Positions 8,323-17,664 of a stretch of 51,560 nucleotides of DNA are shown one piece after another. Numbering within the stretch: the first letter of the stretch is position 1; each line of letters starts with the position of its first letter. The position numbers and the translations under genes are program-made. This stretch comes from Acidobacteriota bacterium (lineage in GTDB: Bacteria; Acidobacteriota; Holophagae; Holophagales; Holophagaceae). The notes beneath the pieces were generated by a model. It did no database searches. It saw nothing but the letters and a program-made list of their open reading frames with translations, and was not told where the DNA came from. The stretch covers positions 1 to 51,560 of the forward strand of contig JAJZQW010000010.1 in assembly GCA_021802985.1 (NCBI GenBank), in the 5' to 3' direction.

Positions 8323-8406
8323 ATGGACGTCTCCAGCATCGGTGCCCTGGCCGCCTTCACCTATCAGAATGCGCTGCACACGGGCACACCAATACCGGGG
8401 TTCTGA
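8323..8406 (+). CDS. 27-residue peptide, YjfB-motility-like N-terminus
   Basis: An ATG frame preceded by AGAGGGGATTTC, a plausible ribosome site. It encodes a 27-residue peptide that opens MDVSSIGALAAFTYQNAL. The MD(I/V)SSIA-type opening is characteristic of the short YjfB putative motility proteins (usually about 60 residues). It is plus-strand, between two minus-strand genes, with a possible sigma-28 promoter upstream. Either a real mini-protein of the flagellar regulon or the 5' stub of a truncated one. Confidence 0.45.
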   Translation: MDVSSIGALAAFTYQNALHTGTPIPGF

Positions 8407-8421
8407 ACCTCCTGGCCTGAC

Positions 8422-9236
8422 TCAGGCGTCCTGGATCCAGGCTTCCAGGCTGATCAGGTGGAACCCTGCCCACAACTCCCGCAGCCGGTCGCCGTGTCCG
8501 CGGAGGCCCGCACAGTGGGCGAACCGATGCCCCAGGCTGGCGCCTGGAAGGGGGGGCTGGCCCTCGTCCAGTTCCCAGGGGTGAAGCACCAGGGGCGTGC
8601 CGGCATCGGCCCTGGCCAGCTCCTCCAAAGCCCGGCGCAGGAGCCCGAAGGGAAGCACCCGCAGGCCCCAGCCCCAGAGGGGGGACCGCACGGGGCCAGA
8701 CCAGAGGACCGGCGGGGGAAGCTCCCACAAACCATCCGGGAGCCGATGGGCCTGGCGGGGCCAATTCGGATCGCCCATCAGGACCAGGGGCACCCTACTG
8801 GAGTCATAGGTAAAGCCGAGCGCTCGCAGATCCTCCCACCAGTCGCGGGCGGCGCCCCGCAGGCTCCACTCCGGGGCCCGGTAGCCCTGTACCGCCTGAC
8901 CGGAAAGATCCTCCAGCAGGGCCTTGCCATCCCGCAGGGCCGCCCGGAATGTTGGCCGGTCCATCTCGAAGGCGCGGCGGTGGGTCAGGCCGTGGAGACC
9001 AATTCGATGCCCCTCCGCGACGATACGGCGCAGCAGCGCCGGATGGCGCCGGGCCTGGTCCCCCAGGCAGAACCAGGTGGCCGTGGCCCCCAGGTCCGCG
9101 CAGAGCCCAAGGGCCCGGTCCGTCGCCAGGGGCAGACGGCAGGCGAAGCGATCCAGAGCCTCAGGCGTGTCATAGGGGGGGCAGCAAAGCTGGAACCAGT
9201 CCTCCCAGTCGAGGGAGAGAGGGAGGCGCGGCCCGT

Positions 9237-9240
<4 letters not shown>
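8422..9240 (-). CDS. Polysaccharide deacetylase (NodB-type), probable CTG start
   Basis: A 272-residue carbohydrate esterase family 4 type protein that would remove N-acetyl or similar groups from a polysaccharide. Motif 1 is SLDWEDWF (residues 8-15), motif 2 is the metal-binding HGLTH near 83-87 and motif 3 is RAPEWS near 121-126. This pattern resembles the DUF3473-type deacetylases. No ATG, GTG or TTG exists between an in-frame stop at 9283-9285 and motif 1. The best start is CTG at 9240, in a CTGA overlap with the tolQ stop, with GAGCGG upstream as a weak ribosome site. The first ATG (8964) would discard motifs 1 and 2. No signal peptide is visible. Confidence 0.82.
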
Positions 9241-9932
<692 letters not shown>

Positions 9933-10006
9933 GCCGCCTCCCTGTAGGGCCATCATAGCAAGCGGCCCGGGTCCGGCTACACTGGCCCTTTGTGTGAGGA
10001 CGCTCC

Positions 10007-11362
10007 ATGCAGGTATTGGTCATCGGTTCGGGATACGTGGGCCTGGTGGCCGCCGCTTGCTTCGCCGAAGCTGGACACCGGGTGCTCGGGGTGGACGTGG
10101 ACGCCGCCAAGGTGGAAGCACTCCGCTGCGGACACTCCCCCATCTACGAACCGGGCCTTGATGAGCTGCTGACCAAGTATCTCGCTTCCGGGAGCCTCCG
10201 CTTCACCACCGACCTGAAGGAGGGTGTGGCGGAGGCCGATGCCGCCTTCATCTGCGTGGGCACGCCGCAGAGCGAGGATGGCAGCGCCGACATGAAATAC
10301 GTGCTGGCGGTGGCTGGCCAGATCGGCGATGCGATGGTCCTGCGCGCCAAGGACGCGAAGCCCCTCGTCGTGGTGGACAAAAGCACGGTGCCCGTGGGCA
10401 CGGCGGCCCGGGTTCACGCGGAGATCCAGGCCCGCACCGATCGTCCCTTCGAGGTGGTGAGCAACCCGGAGTTCCTCCGCGAAGGCTCCGCCATCGACGA
10501 CTTCCTCGAACCCGACCGGGTCGTGGTGGGCTGCCGCACGGACCACGCAGAGCGAGTCATGAAAGGCCTCTACCAGGCCTTCCTCGACCGCAGCGGCGGC
10601 AAGTGGTTCCGCATGGATCCTCCCAGTGCAGAGCTGACCAAGTACGCTGCCAACGCCATGCTGGCCCTGCGCATCAGCTTCATCAACGAGATCGCCAACC
10701 TGGCCGAGGCCGTGGGCGCCGACGTGGATCACGTAAAGACGGCCATCGGCGCGGACCACCGCATCGGTCCCGCCTTCCTGAACCCTGGGCCGGGCTTTGG
10801 CGGTTCCTGCTTCCCCAAGGACCTGCAGGCCCTGCTGAAGGTGGGCCGGGAGCAGGGGATCCCCCTCATGACCCTGGCCACAACGGTGGAAGCCAATCGC
10901 CACCAGAAGCAGGTGCTTCTGCGCAAGGTGAAGGCCGCCTTCGGCGTGACGCCTGGCACCCCCGCCCCCCTGAGGGGCCGTCGCTTTGCCCTCTGGGGCC
11001 TGGCCTTCAAGGCCGAGACCGATGACATCCGGGAGAGCATGGCCCTGGAGCTCATCGACGGCCTGGTGAACCTGGGCGCGGAGGTGGTGGTGCATGACTT
11101 CGCGGCCATGGAGGCCGTGCAGGCGAAGATCGGCGACAAGGTCCGCTACGCCAAGACTCCCGTGGAGGCCTGTGAGGGGGCCGATGCCCTCCTCATTGCC
11201 ACGGAATGGCCCGCCTATCGCGAGACCGACCTGGACGCCGTGGCCAAGGCTCTGAAGGTTCGGCGGATCTTCGATGGTCGCAACCTCTTCCGGCCCGAGG
11301 CCATGGAGGAGAAGGGATGGACCTACCATTCCCTGGGGCGCCGAACCGTGGAGGGGAAATGA
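10007..11362 (+). CDS. ugd: UDP-glucose 6-dehydrogenase
   Basis: A 451-residue cytoplasmic NAD-dependent enzyme that oxidises UDP-glucose to UDP-glucuronate for capsule, LPS or exopolysaccharide. The N-terminal Rossmann motif is [20 protein letters not shown] (residues 5-24). [15 protein letters not shown] near 84 and KSTVPVGTA near 125 follow. [14 protein letters not shown] near 152-165 precedes the catalytic-cysteine motif [11 protein letters not shown] near 264-274. GAGGA precedes the ATG. It is divergent from tolQ with about 74 bases between starts, and its stop overlaps the next gene by ATGA. A nearby deacetylase hints at surface polysaccharide work. Confidence 0.95.
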   Translation: MQVLVIGSGYVGLVAAACFAEAGHRVLGVDVDAAKVEALRCGHSPIYEPGLDELLTKYLASGSLRFTTDLKEGVAEADAAFICVGTPQSEDGSADMKYVLAVAGQIGDAMVLRAKDAKPLVVVDKSTVPVGTAARVHAEIQARTDRPFEVVSNPEFLREGSAIDDFLEPDRVVVGCRTDHAERVMKGLYQAFLDRSGGKWFRMDPPSAELTKYAANAMLALRISFINEIANLAEAVGADVDHVKTAIGADHRIGPAFLNPGPGFGGSCFPKDLQALLKVGREQGIPLMTLATTVEANRHQKQVLLRKVKAAFGVTPGTPAPLRGRRFALWGLAFKAETDDIRESMALELIDGLVNLGAEVVVHDFAAMEAVQAKIGDKVRYAKTPVEACEGADALLIATEWPAYRETDLDAVAKALKVRRIFDGRNLFRPEAMEEKGWTYHSLGRRTVEGK

Positions 11363-11706
11363 CCAGGATCCGACTCGAGGACATCGCGCACGCCCGCAGC
11401 GGGGACAAGGGCGACGGCTCCAACGTGGGCGTCATCGCCTATACGGAGGCGGGTTACCAGTTTCTGCACGGAGAACTCACCGCCGCACGCGTCAAGACCC
11501 ACTTTTCTAGCATCTGCCTGGGCAGCGTCGAACGCTTCGAGGTGCCCAACCTCAAGGCACTCAACTTCATCCTGCACGACTCCCTGGGAGGCGGTGGGAG
11601 CGAGAGTGTCAAGACAGATGCCCAGGGCAAAACCCATGGCCAAGCCCTGCTTAGAATGGAACTGGACCTGCCGGCCGGCCTGCCGCTGGCCAGCCTGAAG
11701 CCCTGA
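11359..11706 (+). CDS. Stand-alone AtuA C-terminal-like (ferredoxin-fold) protein
   Basis: A 115-residue protein that resembles the C-terminal domain of AtuA/acyclic terpene utilisation proteins. The diagnostic opening is DIAHARSGDKGDGSNVGVIA at residues 8-27, and ALNFILHDSLGGGGSES lies near 69-85. Such domains usually follow a large AtuA N-terminal domain, which is absent here. Translation is coupled to ugd by ATGA. Its role is unknown, and a link to UDP-sugar metabolism is not supported by family knowledge. Confidence 0.75.
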   Translation: MTRIRLEDIAHARSGDKGDGSNVGVIAYTEAGYQFLHGELTAARVKTHFSSICLGSVERFEVPNLKALNFILHDSLGGGGSESVKTDAQGKTHGQALLRMELDLPAGLPLASLKP

Positions 11707-11739
11707 ACCAAACACCCACAATCCCAACGGAGCACAACC

Positions 11740-11937
11740 ATGGGCAATCTCGGACCGATGGAAATCCTGCTGATCGGCGTCGCGCTGCTGCTCTTCTTTG
11801 GCCCCTCCCGCCTGCCCGAACTGGGCAAGAGCCTGGGCAAGGGCATCCAGGAGTTCAAGAAAGCCAGCCGTGAACTGACCGATTCCGTCAAGGAAGACGT
11901 CGCCTCCGACAAGGGCGACGACAAGGACAAGAAGTAG
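11740..11937 (+). CDS. tatA: Twin-arginine translocase subunit TatA/E
   Basis: A 65-residue membrane protein. A short hydrophobic helix (MEILLIGVALLLFF) is followed by the FGPSRLPELGKSLGKGIQEF hinge and amphipathic helix, then a charged Asp/Lys tail. TatA oligomers form the passage for folded proteins in the Tat pathway. The FGPSRLPELG motif is typical of TatA rather than TatB. tatC follows 63 bases downstream; no tatB is seen, so this may be a two-component TatAC system. Confidence 0.93.
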   Translation: MGNLGPMEILLIGVALLLFFGPSRLPELGKSLGKGIQEFKKASRELTDSVKEDVASDKGDDKDKK

Positions 11938-11954
11938 CAGCCTCCTCCGGGTAC

Positions 11955-11986
11955 CGGCCGGCCTCCCTCGGGAGGCCGGCCCCTTT
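11955..11986 (+). terminator. Hairpin between tatA and tatC
   Basis: GCCGGCCTCCC (11957-11967) pairs with GGGAGGCCGGC (11970-11980), followed by CCCTTT. The T run is short, so it may attenuate rather than fully stop transcription, letting tatA be made in excess over tatC. Confidence 0.6.
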
Positions 11987-12000
11987 CTGACGCGGGGACC

Positions 12001-12774
12001 ATGGCGATTCCGGCAACGCCGCCCAACAAGATGAGTTTCTGGGAGCATCTGTCGGAGCTCCGGATCCGGATCTTCCGTTCGCTGCTCATCGTGCTGGCGG
12101 GCTTCGCCGTCACGTACTACTTCCGGTTCAGGATCTGGGACTGGGCGCAGAGACCGTTCCTCGAGGCGATGGCCCGCCAGCTCGGAAAGCCCATCGCGGA
12201 ACTCCAGCCCTGGTCCTTCACGAGCCTCACCGAGCCCTTCTTCTCCCTCATGCGCCTGTCCCTCTGGGCCGCCGCCGTACTCTGTGCACCGTTCCTCTTC
12301 TACCAGCTCTGGGCCTTCATCCGGCCCGGCCTCCTGCCCAAGGAGCGCAAGCTGGTCATCCCCTTCGTCTTCGTCACCTCGGGCTGCTTCCTCCTCGGCG
12401 CGGCCTTCGCCTACTACAGCGCCTTCAAGTTCCTGGGCGACATCCTGTTCCAGGAGGCCAAGAACGCGGGCCTCCGATCCAACCTGAACATCGACACCTA
12501 CCTGGATCTCTTCATCTCCACGGTGCTGATGACGGGCGTGATGTTCGAGTTGCCCGTGCTCTTCTACTTCCTGGCGCGGTTCCGGATGATCACCGCCCGG
12601 TGGATGCTGAAATACTGGCGCCACGCGACCATCATCATCCTCATCTTCAGCGCTTTCTTCACGCCAGGCGATGTGGTGGTGACCACGATCTTCTTCAGCG
12701 TGGTCCTCCTCGGCCTCTACTTTGTCTCGGTCGTCGTGGCCTGGCTGGCCGAGCCCAGAGACCCCAAGGCGTAG
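12001..12774 (+). CDS. tatC: Twin-arginine translocase subunit TatC
   Basis: A 257-residue inner-membrane receptor for twin-arginine signal peptides, with six predicted helices. The conserved N-terminal MSFWEHLSELRIRIFRSLL (residues 11-29) is the signal-binding region. TEPFFSLMRLSLWAAAV and FIRPGLLPKERK near 114-125 follow, then the late FELPVLFYFLARF helix. The length is normal. Its stop abuts the stop of the minus-strand gene downstream. Confidence 0.95.
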   Translation: MAIPATPPNKMSFWEHLSELRIRIFRSLLIVLAGFAVTYYFRFRIWDWAQRPFLEAMARQLGKPIAELQPWSFTSLTEPFFSLMRLSLWAAAVLCAPFLFYQLWAFIRPGLLPKERKLVIPFVFVTSGCFLLGAAFAYYSAFKFLGDILFQEAKNAGLRSNLNIDTYLDLFISTVLMTGVMFELPVLFYFLARFRMITARWMLKYWRHATIIILIFSAFFTPGDVVVTTIFFSVVLLGLYFVSVVVAWLAEPRDPKA

Positions 12775-13527
12775 CTATTCCCTCGCCGCCTCCATGAGAT
12801 CGGTGGCCCACTCGATCCAGTACTCGGCGGCCCGGTTCCGGGCCACGCCCGCCTGGTCCAGGCATTCTGGCGTCGGTTCCGGCAACGAGAGCAGCGGGAT
12901 GCCGTGCATCCCGAAGAGGCAGCCGCTCATCATGAAGGCGGCCGATTCGCCCACGGCAACCACCCTCAGGCGGCCCATGGAACGCCCCATGCACGCCTGG
13001 GTCAGAGTCTGGAGACGATGGACGTTCCATCCCCGCACAGCCAGTTCGAAGTCCACCGCCTCGTCCCTGCGCCGGTAGCCCGCATAGGTCATGGCCAATC
13101 CCAGGGTGCGCGGAGGCTCGGCCTCCCAGAAGCCGCCCTGCCCCACCGCCAGATCCCGATCCTTCCGGTGCACGAATCCCGAACGCTGAAGCGCCTGCCA
13201 AAGGAGCGCCCCCCCGCGATGGTCGTCGTTCCAGAAGGGGGTGCGGCGATCCAGGGCGCCATCATCTGCAAATCCCGCCACCACCAGGAGGAGGATGGGC
13301 CCCTCCTCTGGAAACAGGGTGGGGATTTCCTGCGGCGAAAGACGCCCGCGCCCCGGTTCGGGCAGCACGGAATTGGCGACTTCCAGGCGGGACGCCTCCC
13401 CCGACATCCGAACATGCAGCCGTCCCTGTTCCAGCCGGTCTCGGATTTCCTCGAGACTGAACTCGGCCGTATCCAGAGGTGAAGGCTCACCCCCCATGCC
13501 GCGGCGATCCGGGCCCGGATCCGACAT
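12775..13527 (-). CDS. Unknown protein, possibly uracil-DNA glycosylase-like fold
   Basis: A 250-residue soluble protein that I do not firmly recognise. The central part (ILLLVVAGFADDGALDRR then GGALLWQALQRSGFV) and the later RLRVVAVGESAAFMM followed by IPLLSLPEPTPECL are spaced like the motifs of uracil-DNA glycosylase superfamily proteins: substrate loop, helix, then a strand and His/Pro loop. The catalytic residues of that family are not clearly present. It converges with tatC and lies about 50 bases downstream of murG on the same strand. Confidence 0.6.
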   Translation of the reverse strand: MSDPGPDRRGMGGEPSPLDTAEFSLEEIRDRLEQGRLHVRMSGEASRLEVANSVLPEPGRGRLSPQEIPTLFPEEGPILLLVVAGFADDGALDRRTPFWNDDHRGGALLWQALQRSGFVHRKDRDLAVGQGGFWEAEPPRTLGLAMTYAGYRRRDEAVDFELAVRGWNVHRLQTLTQACMGRSMGRLRVVAVGESAAFMMSGCLFGMHGIPLLSLPEPTPECLDQAGVARNRAAEYWIEWATDLMEAARE

Positions 13528-13578
13528 CGACTCAGCCTCCCCCTGGAACGTGGGGACAGTGTAGCCGGTCAGAATCCT

Positions 13579-14658
13579 TCACAGGAGCCGTGCGAGATCC
13601 GCCAGACAGGCCTCGATGGCCCGGTTGGGCTCAGGGATCCCCCCGAGGCGGTTCCGGGCCTCCCGATCCGACAGGAGGTCCCTGCACTGGGTCTCCAGTC
13701 GGTCCGCGAGGTCGGCCCCCTGGGGCAGCAGCAGGGCGCGACCCGCTTCCACCAAGGCCTGGGCGTTCAACCGCTGATGGTCGTTCGAGCTGGTTGGCAG
13801 GGGAACGAGGATGGCGCCCCGTCCGGCCGCGAGCAGTTCCGCGCAGGTGCTGGCGCCGGCTCGGCTCACCAGCAGGCTGGCGGATTCCATGGCCTCGTCC
13901 ACGCGCTCGAGGAAGGGCACCAGGGCATGTCGCGGATGGTGCGCCCGCCCTTGGAGCCGCTCGAACTCCGCGCCGCCTGTCTGGTGGAGAATCTCCCAGT
14001 CGGGGAAGGTCTCCAGCAGCGGCCCGGCCACTTTCAGCATGGCCTCATTGATCGCCCGGGCCCCGCCGCTCCCCCCCAGCACCAGCAGGCGGAAGGGAGC
14101 CTGGTTCTCCGCCACGGGCCGGAAGTCGCGGAGGAAGGCCTCGCGCACGGGCGTCCCCACCGTAAGGCAATTCGCACCGGGCAGTCGCCTCCGGACCGCC
14201 GCCATGCCGCACCAGATCCGCCTCGCCTTGGGGGCCACCAGCCGCACCAGCGCGCCAGGCGCGGCGTTGCTCTCATGGAGGAAATAGGGAATGCCCATGC
14301 TCCGTGCCGCCAGCAGGGCCGGAGCGGCCCCGTAGCCCCCGGTTCCGATCACCGCCCAGGGCCGCTGCTTGCGCCACCGGACCTTCAGGGCGGACACCAC
14401 GCGCCAGAGCTTCCAGGCGGACCGGGTGGCCCGAAGGGGCGAGCGGCCGAGGAACCCCTCCACATCCAACAGCAGATGGGGCCACAGGCCCCCAGGGAGA
14501 TGCCGGGCCTCGATGCCCCGCTGGGCACCCACGAAGATCACCTTCCGCTCCGGCCAGCGCGCCCTCACGCCCTCGGCCAGGGCCACCGCCGGGAAGAAGT
14601 GCCCCCCGGTGCCTCCGCCGGTCAGGACCAGGGCGTTCGTAAAATCAGGGTTCGACAT
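13579..14658 (-). CDS. murG: UDP-GlcNAc:undecaprenyl-PP-MurNAc-pentapeptide transferase
   Basis: A 359-residue peripheral inner-membrane GT28 glycosyltransferase that makes lipid II from lipid I. The glycine-rich LTGGGTGGHFFPAVALAE lies at residues 12-29. GTGGYGAAPAL near 106-116 and FLHESNAAPG near 126-135 follow. The second glycine-rich loop is LVLGGSGGARAIN near 190, and the UDP-binding SRAGASTCAELLAAGRG lies near 264-280. The length is usual. No other division/cell-wall cluster gene adjoins it; it is divergent from etfB. Confidence 0.95.
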   Translation of the reverse strand: MSNPDFTNALVLTGGGTGGHFFPAVALAEGVRARWPERKVIFVGAQRGIEARHLPGGLWPHLLLDVEGFLGRSPLRATRSAWKLWRVVSALKVRWRKQRPWAVIGTGGYGAAPALLAARSMGIPYFLHESNAAPGALVRLVAPKARRIWCGMAAVRRRLPGANCLTVGTPVREAFLRDFRPVAENQAPFRLLVLGGSGGARAINEAMLKVAGPLLETFPDWEILHQTGGAEFERLQGRAHHPRHALVPFLERVDEAMESASLLVSRAGASTCAELLAAGRGAILVPLPTSSNDHQRLNAQALVEAGRALLLPQGADLADRLETQCRDLLSDREARNRLGGIPEPNRAIEACLADLARLL

Positions 14659-14745
14659 GGATCCAGCCTACCCTGGGTCGGGAAACGCAGGAATGACGCC
14701 GGTGGGCATAATGACGGTGATGGTCGTCAGACCACCGCCCCGCTA

Positions 14746-14762
14746 GACTGAATGGTTCAGTC
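14746..14762. promoter_or_regulatory. Inverted repeat upstream of etfB, possible operator
   Basis: GACTGAA (14746-14752), spacer TGG, TTCAGTC (14756-14762) is a perfect 7-bp palindrome, 38 bases before the etfB start in the murG-etfB divergent gap. Size and shape fit a dimeric repressor operator of TetR/FadR type. The regulator is not in the window. Confidence 0.4.
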
Positions 14763-14799
14763 AGAGCCCCCAGCAGGGGTCATGTCCTAGGGAGCATCC

Positions 14800-15549
14800 A
14801 TGAAGATCCTCGTCGCCCTCAAACAGGTCCCCGACACAGAGACCAAGATCAAAGTGGCCGCCGATGGCCGGTCCCTGGATCCCGCGGATGTCAAGTGGAT
14901 CACCGGCCCGTACGACGAGTATGCGCTCGAGGAGGCCCTGCGCCTCAAGGAAGGCAAGGGCGCCGAGGTGGTGGCCCTCTCGGTCGGCGGCGACAGCGCC
15001 AAGGAAGTCCTGCGGAATGCCCTGGCCCTCGGCGCCGACAGCGCCGTGCTGCTGAAGGGCGACGGGCAGGGCGATGCCCTCGCCGTGGCCCATATGGTTG
15101 CCGGCTGGGCCAAGGACAAGGGCTTCGACCTGATCCTCTGCGGCAACAAAGGCATCGGGGGCGACAACGCCGCCATGGGCCCCATGCTGGCTGAGCTGCT
15201 GGGCGTAGCCCAGGCCAATGTCATCGTGAAACTGGAAGTGGGTGACGGCACCTTCCGCGCCGAGCGCGAGATAGAAGGCGGATCGGAGATCGTCGAAGGC
15301 GCGCTGCCCGCCGTCATTACCGCCCAGAAGGGCCTCAACGAACCCCGTTACGCCAGCCTCAAGGGCATCATGGCCGCCAAGAAGAAGACCATCGAGGAGC
15401 TGGATGCGGTGGCCGCGCCGGCCGTGGCCGTGGTGAGCGCCCTCGCCCTGCCCCCCGAGCGTCCCGCCGGCCGCCGCCTGGAGGGCGAACCCGCCGCCCA
15501 GGCCCAGGCCCTGCTCCAGGCCCTCAAGGACGAAGCCAAGGTCTTCTAG
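14800..15549 (+). CDS. etfB: Electron transfer flavoprotein beta subunit
   Basis: A 249-residue subunit of the soluble ETF that carries electrons from acyl-CoA and related dehydrogenases. It opens MKILVALKQVPDTETKI, then has the family signature spaced through DEYALEEALRLKEG (residues 46-59) and VVALSVGG. The AMP/FAD-facing segment is DLILCGNKGIGGDNA near 109-123. A C-terminal recognition-loop region containing KKKTIEELD and a tail that wraps the alpha subunit are present. AGGGAG precedes the ATG. etfA follows 41 bases downstream. Confidence 0.95.
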   Translation: MKILVALKQVPDTETKIKVAADGRSLDPADVKWITGPYDEYALEEALRLKEGKGAEVVALSVGGDSAKEVLRNALALGADSAVLLKGDGQGDALAVAHMVAGWAKDKGFDLILCGNKGIGGDNAAMGPMLAELLGVAQANVIVKLEVGDGTFRAEREIEGGSEIVEGALPAVITAQKGLNEPRYASLKGIMAAKKKTIEELDAVAAPAVAVVSALALPPERPAGRRLEGEPAAQAQALLQALKDEAKVF

Positions 15550-15590
15550 CCGCCCCTTCCCGAGACTGCTCCGAATTGAAAGGACCACCC

Positions 15591-16562
15591 ATGATTCTCG
15601 TGTTCTGTGAACTGAAGGACGGCCAGATCCGCAAGCCCAGCGCCGAGGCCCTCAGCGAGGGCCGCCGCCTGGCCGATGCCTCGGGCAAGAAGCTCGGCGC
15701 CCTCTTCGCCGGCGCCTCCTGCGCGGGTTCCGCCGAGGCCGCCAAGTATGGCGCCGACGTGATCCTCACCGCCGAGGCCCCCACCCTTGCCTTCTACTCC
15801 AGCGACGCCTTCGCCCAGCTGGTGGCCGATGCCGTGAAGGCCAAGGGCGCCACCGTGCTGCTGGCCGCCGCCACCGCCATGGGCAAGGACGTGACGCCCC
15901 GCGCGGCCGCCCGCCTGGGCGCAGGCTACGCCTCCGACGTCACCGCCCTGTCCATGGTCGACGGCAAGCTCCAGGCCGTGCGCCCCGTCTACGCCGGCAA
16001 GGCCTTCGCCACCACCACCTTCACCAGCGCCGTCCAAGTCGCCACCACCCGTCCCAACGTCTTCCCCGCCGCCGAGAAGGCCGGTGCCGGCGCGGCCGAG
16101 TCCCTGCCCGCCCCCACCGGGGACTTCAAGTCCGTGGTGAAGGAAATTCTCGCCAAGGCCACCGGCAAGGTGGACCTCACCGAGGCCAACGTCATCGTCT
16201 CCGGCGGCCGTGGCATGAAGAACGGCGACAACTTCAAGATCCTGGAAGACCTGGCGGACGCCCTCGGTGGCGTCGTGGGTGCCTCCCGTGCCGCCGTGGA
16301 TGCGGAGTGGGGCCTGCCCCACAGCATGCAGGTCGGCCAGACGGGCAAGGTGGTGAGCCCCACCCTCTACATCGCCTGCGGCATCAGCGGTGCCATCCAG
16401 CACATCGCCGGCATGAGCGGATCGAAGTTCATCGTCGCCATCAACAAGGATCCCGAGGCCCCCATCTTCAAGCTGGCAAGCTACGGGATCGTCGGCGACC
16501 TCTTCGAGGTGGTTCCCGAACTCACCAAGGCCGCCAAGGCCATGGGCATCGGCAAAGGGTGA
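15591..16562 (+). CDS. etfA: Electron transfer flavoprotein alpha subunit
   Basis: A 323-residue partner of EtfB. The N-terminal domain opens [17 protein letters not shown]. The C-terminal FAD domain has [15 protein letters not shown] near residues 201-215, the [13 protein letters not shown] segment near 229, and [20 protein letters not shown], then [10 protein letters not shown] near 285. The ATG is preceded by AAAGGA; an in-frame TTG at 15576 is ignored. It forms an operon with etfB and ends at a strong terminator. Confidence 0.95.
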   Translation: MILVFCELKDGQIRKPSAEALSEGRRLADASGKKLGALFAGASCAGSAEAAKYGADVILTAEAPTLAFYSSDAFAQLVADAVKAKGATVLLAAATAMGKDVTPRAAARLGAGYASDVTALSMVDGKLQAVRPVYAGKAFATTTFTSAVQVATTRPNVFPAAEKAGAGAAESLPAPTGDFKSVVKEILAKATGKVDLTEANVIVSGGRGMKNGDNFKILEDLADALGGVVGASRAAVDAEWGLPHSMQVGQTGKVVSPTLYIACGISGAIQHIAGMSGSKFIVAINKDPEAPIFKLASYGIVGDLFEVVPELTKAAKAMGIGKG

Positions 16563-16581
16563 TGCGCTGATCCCTTGCTCT

Positions 16582-16611
16582 GAAAGCGCCCGGCGAAAGC
16601 CGGGCGCTTTC
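16582..16611 (+). terminator. Bidirectional terminator after etfA
   Basis: A perfect 13-bp stem (GAAAGCGCCCGGC, 16582-16594, and its complement at 16599-16611) closes a GAAA tetraloop. The stem ends in CTTTC on either strand, so it can serve etfA and the converging small gene. Confidence 0.85.
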
Positions 16612-16624
16612 GTTCTGGCGAACC

Positions 16625-16852
16625 TCAGACGGGATCGAACCCCTCGTCCCGCAGGAAGTCGCGGGCATCCTCGGGATCGCCGAAACGGGCCACGACCGTA
16701 TCGCCTTCCTCCGCATCCCCGTCGAGGCTATCCAGGTTGTTGTATTCACGGATGATGCAGGCACCGCCGATTTCATCCAGCCCGAACTGCACCAGCTCCC
16801 GGATGCCGCCATGCTCATCCCGCCACAACTCCACGTGCAGGTCCGTGCCCAT
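16625..16852 (-). CDS. Small acidic protein of unknown function
   Basis: A 75-residue protein rich in Asp and Glu, beginning MGTDLHVELWRDEHGG. The chosen ATG has GGGGGAGG just upstream; a TTG 15 bases earlier is less likely. No family is recognised. The end (ARFGDPEDARDFLRDEGF) suggests a compact alpha/beta fold. It lies 36 bases after the cNMP/FHA gene on the same strand and may share its transcript. Confidence 0.65.
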   Translation of the reverse strand: MGTDLHVELWRDEHGGIRELVQFGLDEIGGACIIREYNNLDSLDGDAEEGDTVVARFGDPEDARDFLRDEGFDPV

Positions 16853-16888
16853 CGTTGCCTCCCCCAACTTTTCCGTGCCGGGGAGAAG

Positions 16889-17611
16889 TTACGTCTTTTC
16901 GAAGAACAGCACCACCATGCCGAAGCCCACCCGATCCCCATGCTTCAACTCCCGGGGTTCGCTGGGCTGGATGCGCTCGCCGCGGATGAAGGTGCCGTTG
17001 GCCACGCCGGGCTCCTCCAACAGGAAGTAGCGGCCATGCTCGCACAGGATGCGGCCATGACGGCGCGACACGCTGAGGTTGTGGTCCTCCTCCGTCAGGT
17101 CGATGTCGGGGTGGACACCCGTGTTGGGGTCGAAGCGGCCGATGAGCGATCCGTGGGCCAGGATGGGATAGGGCTTGCCGCTCAGCACGGAGACCAGGTT
17201 CGCCACCGGCCCCGTGGCGGGCTTGGCGGCCCGGTTCGCGTCGAGGGTCTCCACCCGCTCACCCAACTCCCGATGCCGCTGGGCGAGGCGCTGCATCATC
17301 TTCACGGACACTTCCGGGTTCTGCCGGATCATGCGCATGAAGGTGCCCCGATTGATGGCGATGAGGTCCGAGTCCTCCAGCGCCAGGGCCGTGTGCTGGC
17401 GCGGAAGGGCCTCCAGCAGACTGCCTTCCCCGAAGAAATCACCCTTGCCCAGTTCCTCCACCCAATCGCCCTTGGGCTCCTCTGAGACATACAACCTCAC
17501 CTTCCCGGCGAGGATGATGTACATCTGCTGGGCCATCTCGCCCTTCCGGAAGATGACCTCCCCCTCGCGGAAGCGCAGCTTGCTCTGATCGATGAAGCTT
17601 GGCTCGGCCAT
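16889..17611 (-). CDS. Cyclic-nucleotide-binding plus FHA domain protein
   Basis: A 240-residue cytoplasmic signalling protein. A Crp-like cNMP-binding beta-roll covers about residues 14-120 (GEVIFRKGEMAQQMYIILAG, GDFFGEGSLLEALPRQHTAL). An FHA domain covers about 150-235, with its phosphothreonine-binding residues LIGRFD, SVSRRHGRI and VANGTFI. There is no DNA-binding helix-turn-helix, so it is probably an adaptor that links a nucleotide or ligand signal to a Ser/Thr-phosphorylated partner. No kinase is in the window. Confidence 0.88.
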   Translation of the reverse strand: MAEPSFIDQSKLRFREGEVIFRKGEMAQQMYIILAGKVRLYVSEEPKGDWVEELGKGDFFGEGSLLEALPRQHTALALEDSDLIAINRGTFMRMIRQNPEVSVKMMQRLAQRHRELGERVETLDANRAAKPATGPVANLVSVLSGKPYPILAHGSLIGRFDPNTGVHPDIDLTEEDHNLSVSRRHGRILCEHGRYFLLEEPGVANGTFIRGERIQPSEPRELKHGDRVGFGMVVLFFEKT

Positions 17612-17664
17612 GGGCGTCCCAGGGTTTGCCTAACTCTACCCCACCCCGTGCCGGAGATGGAACC

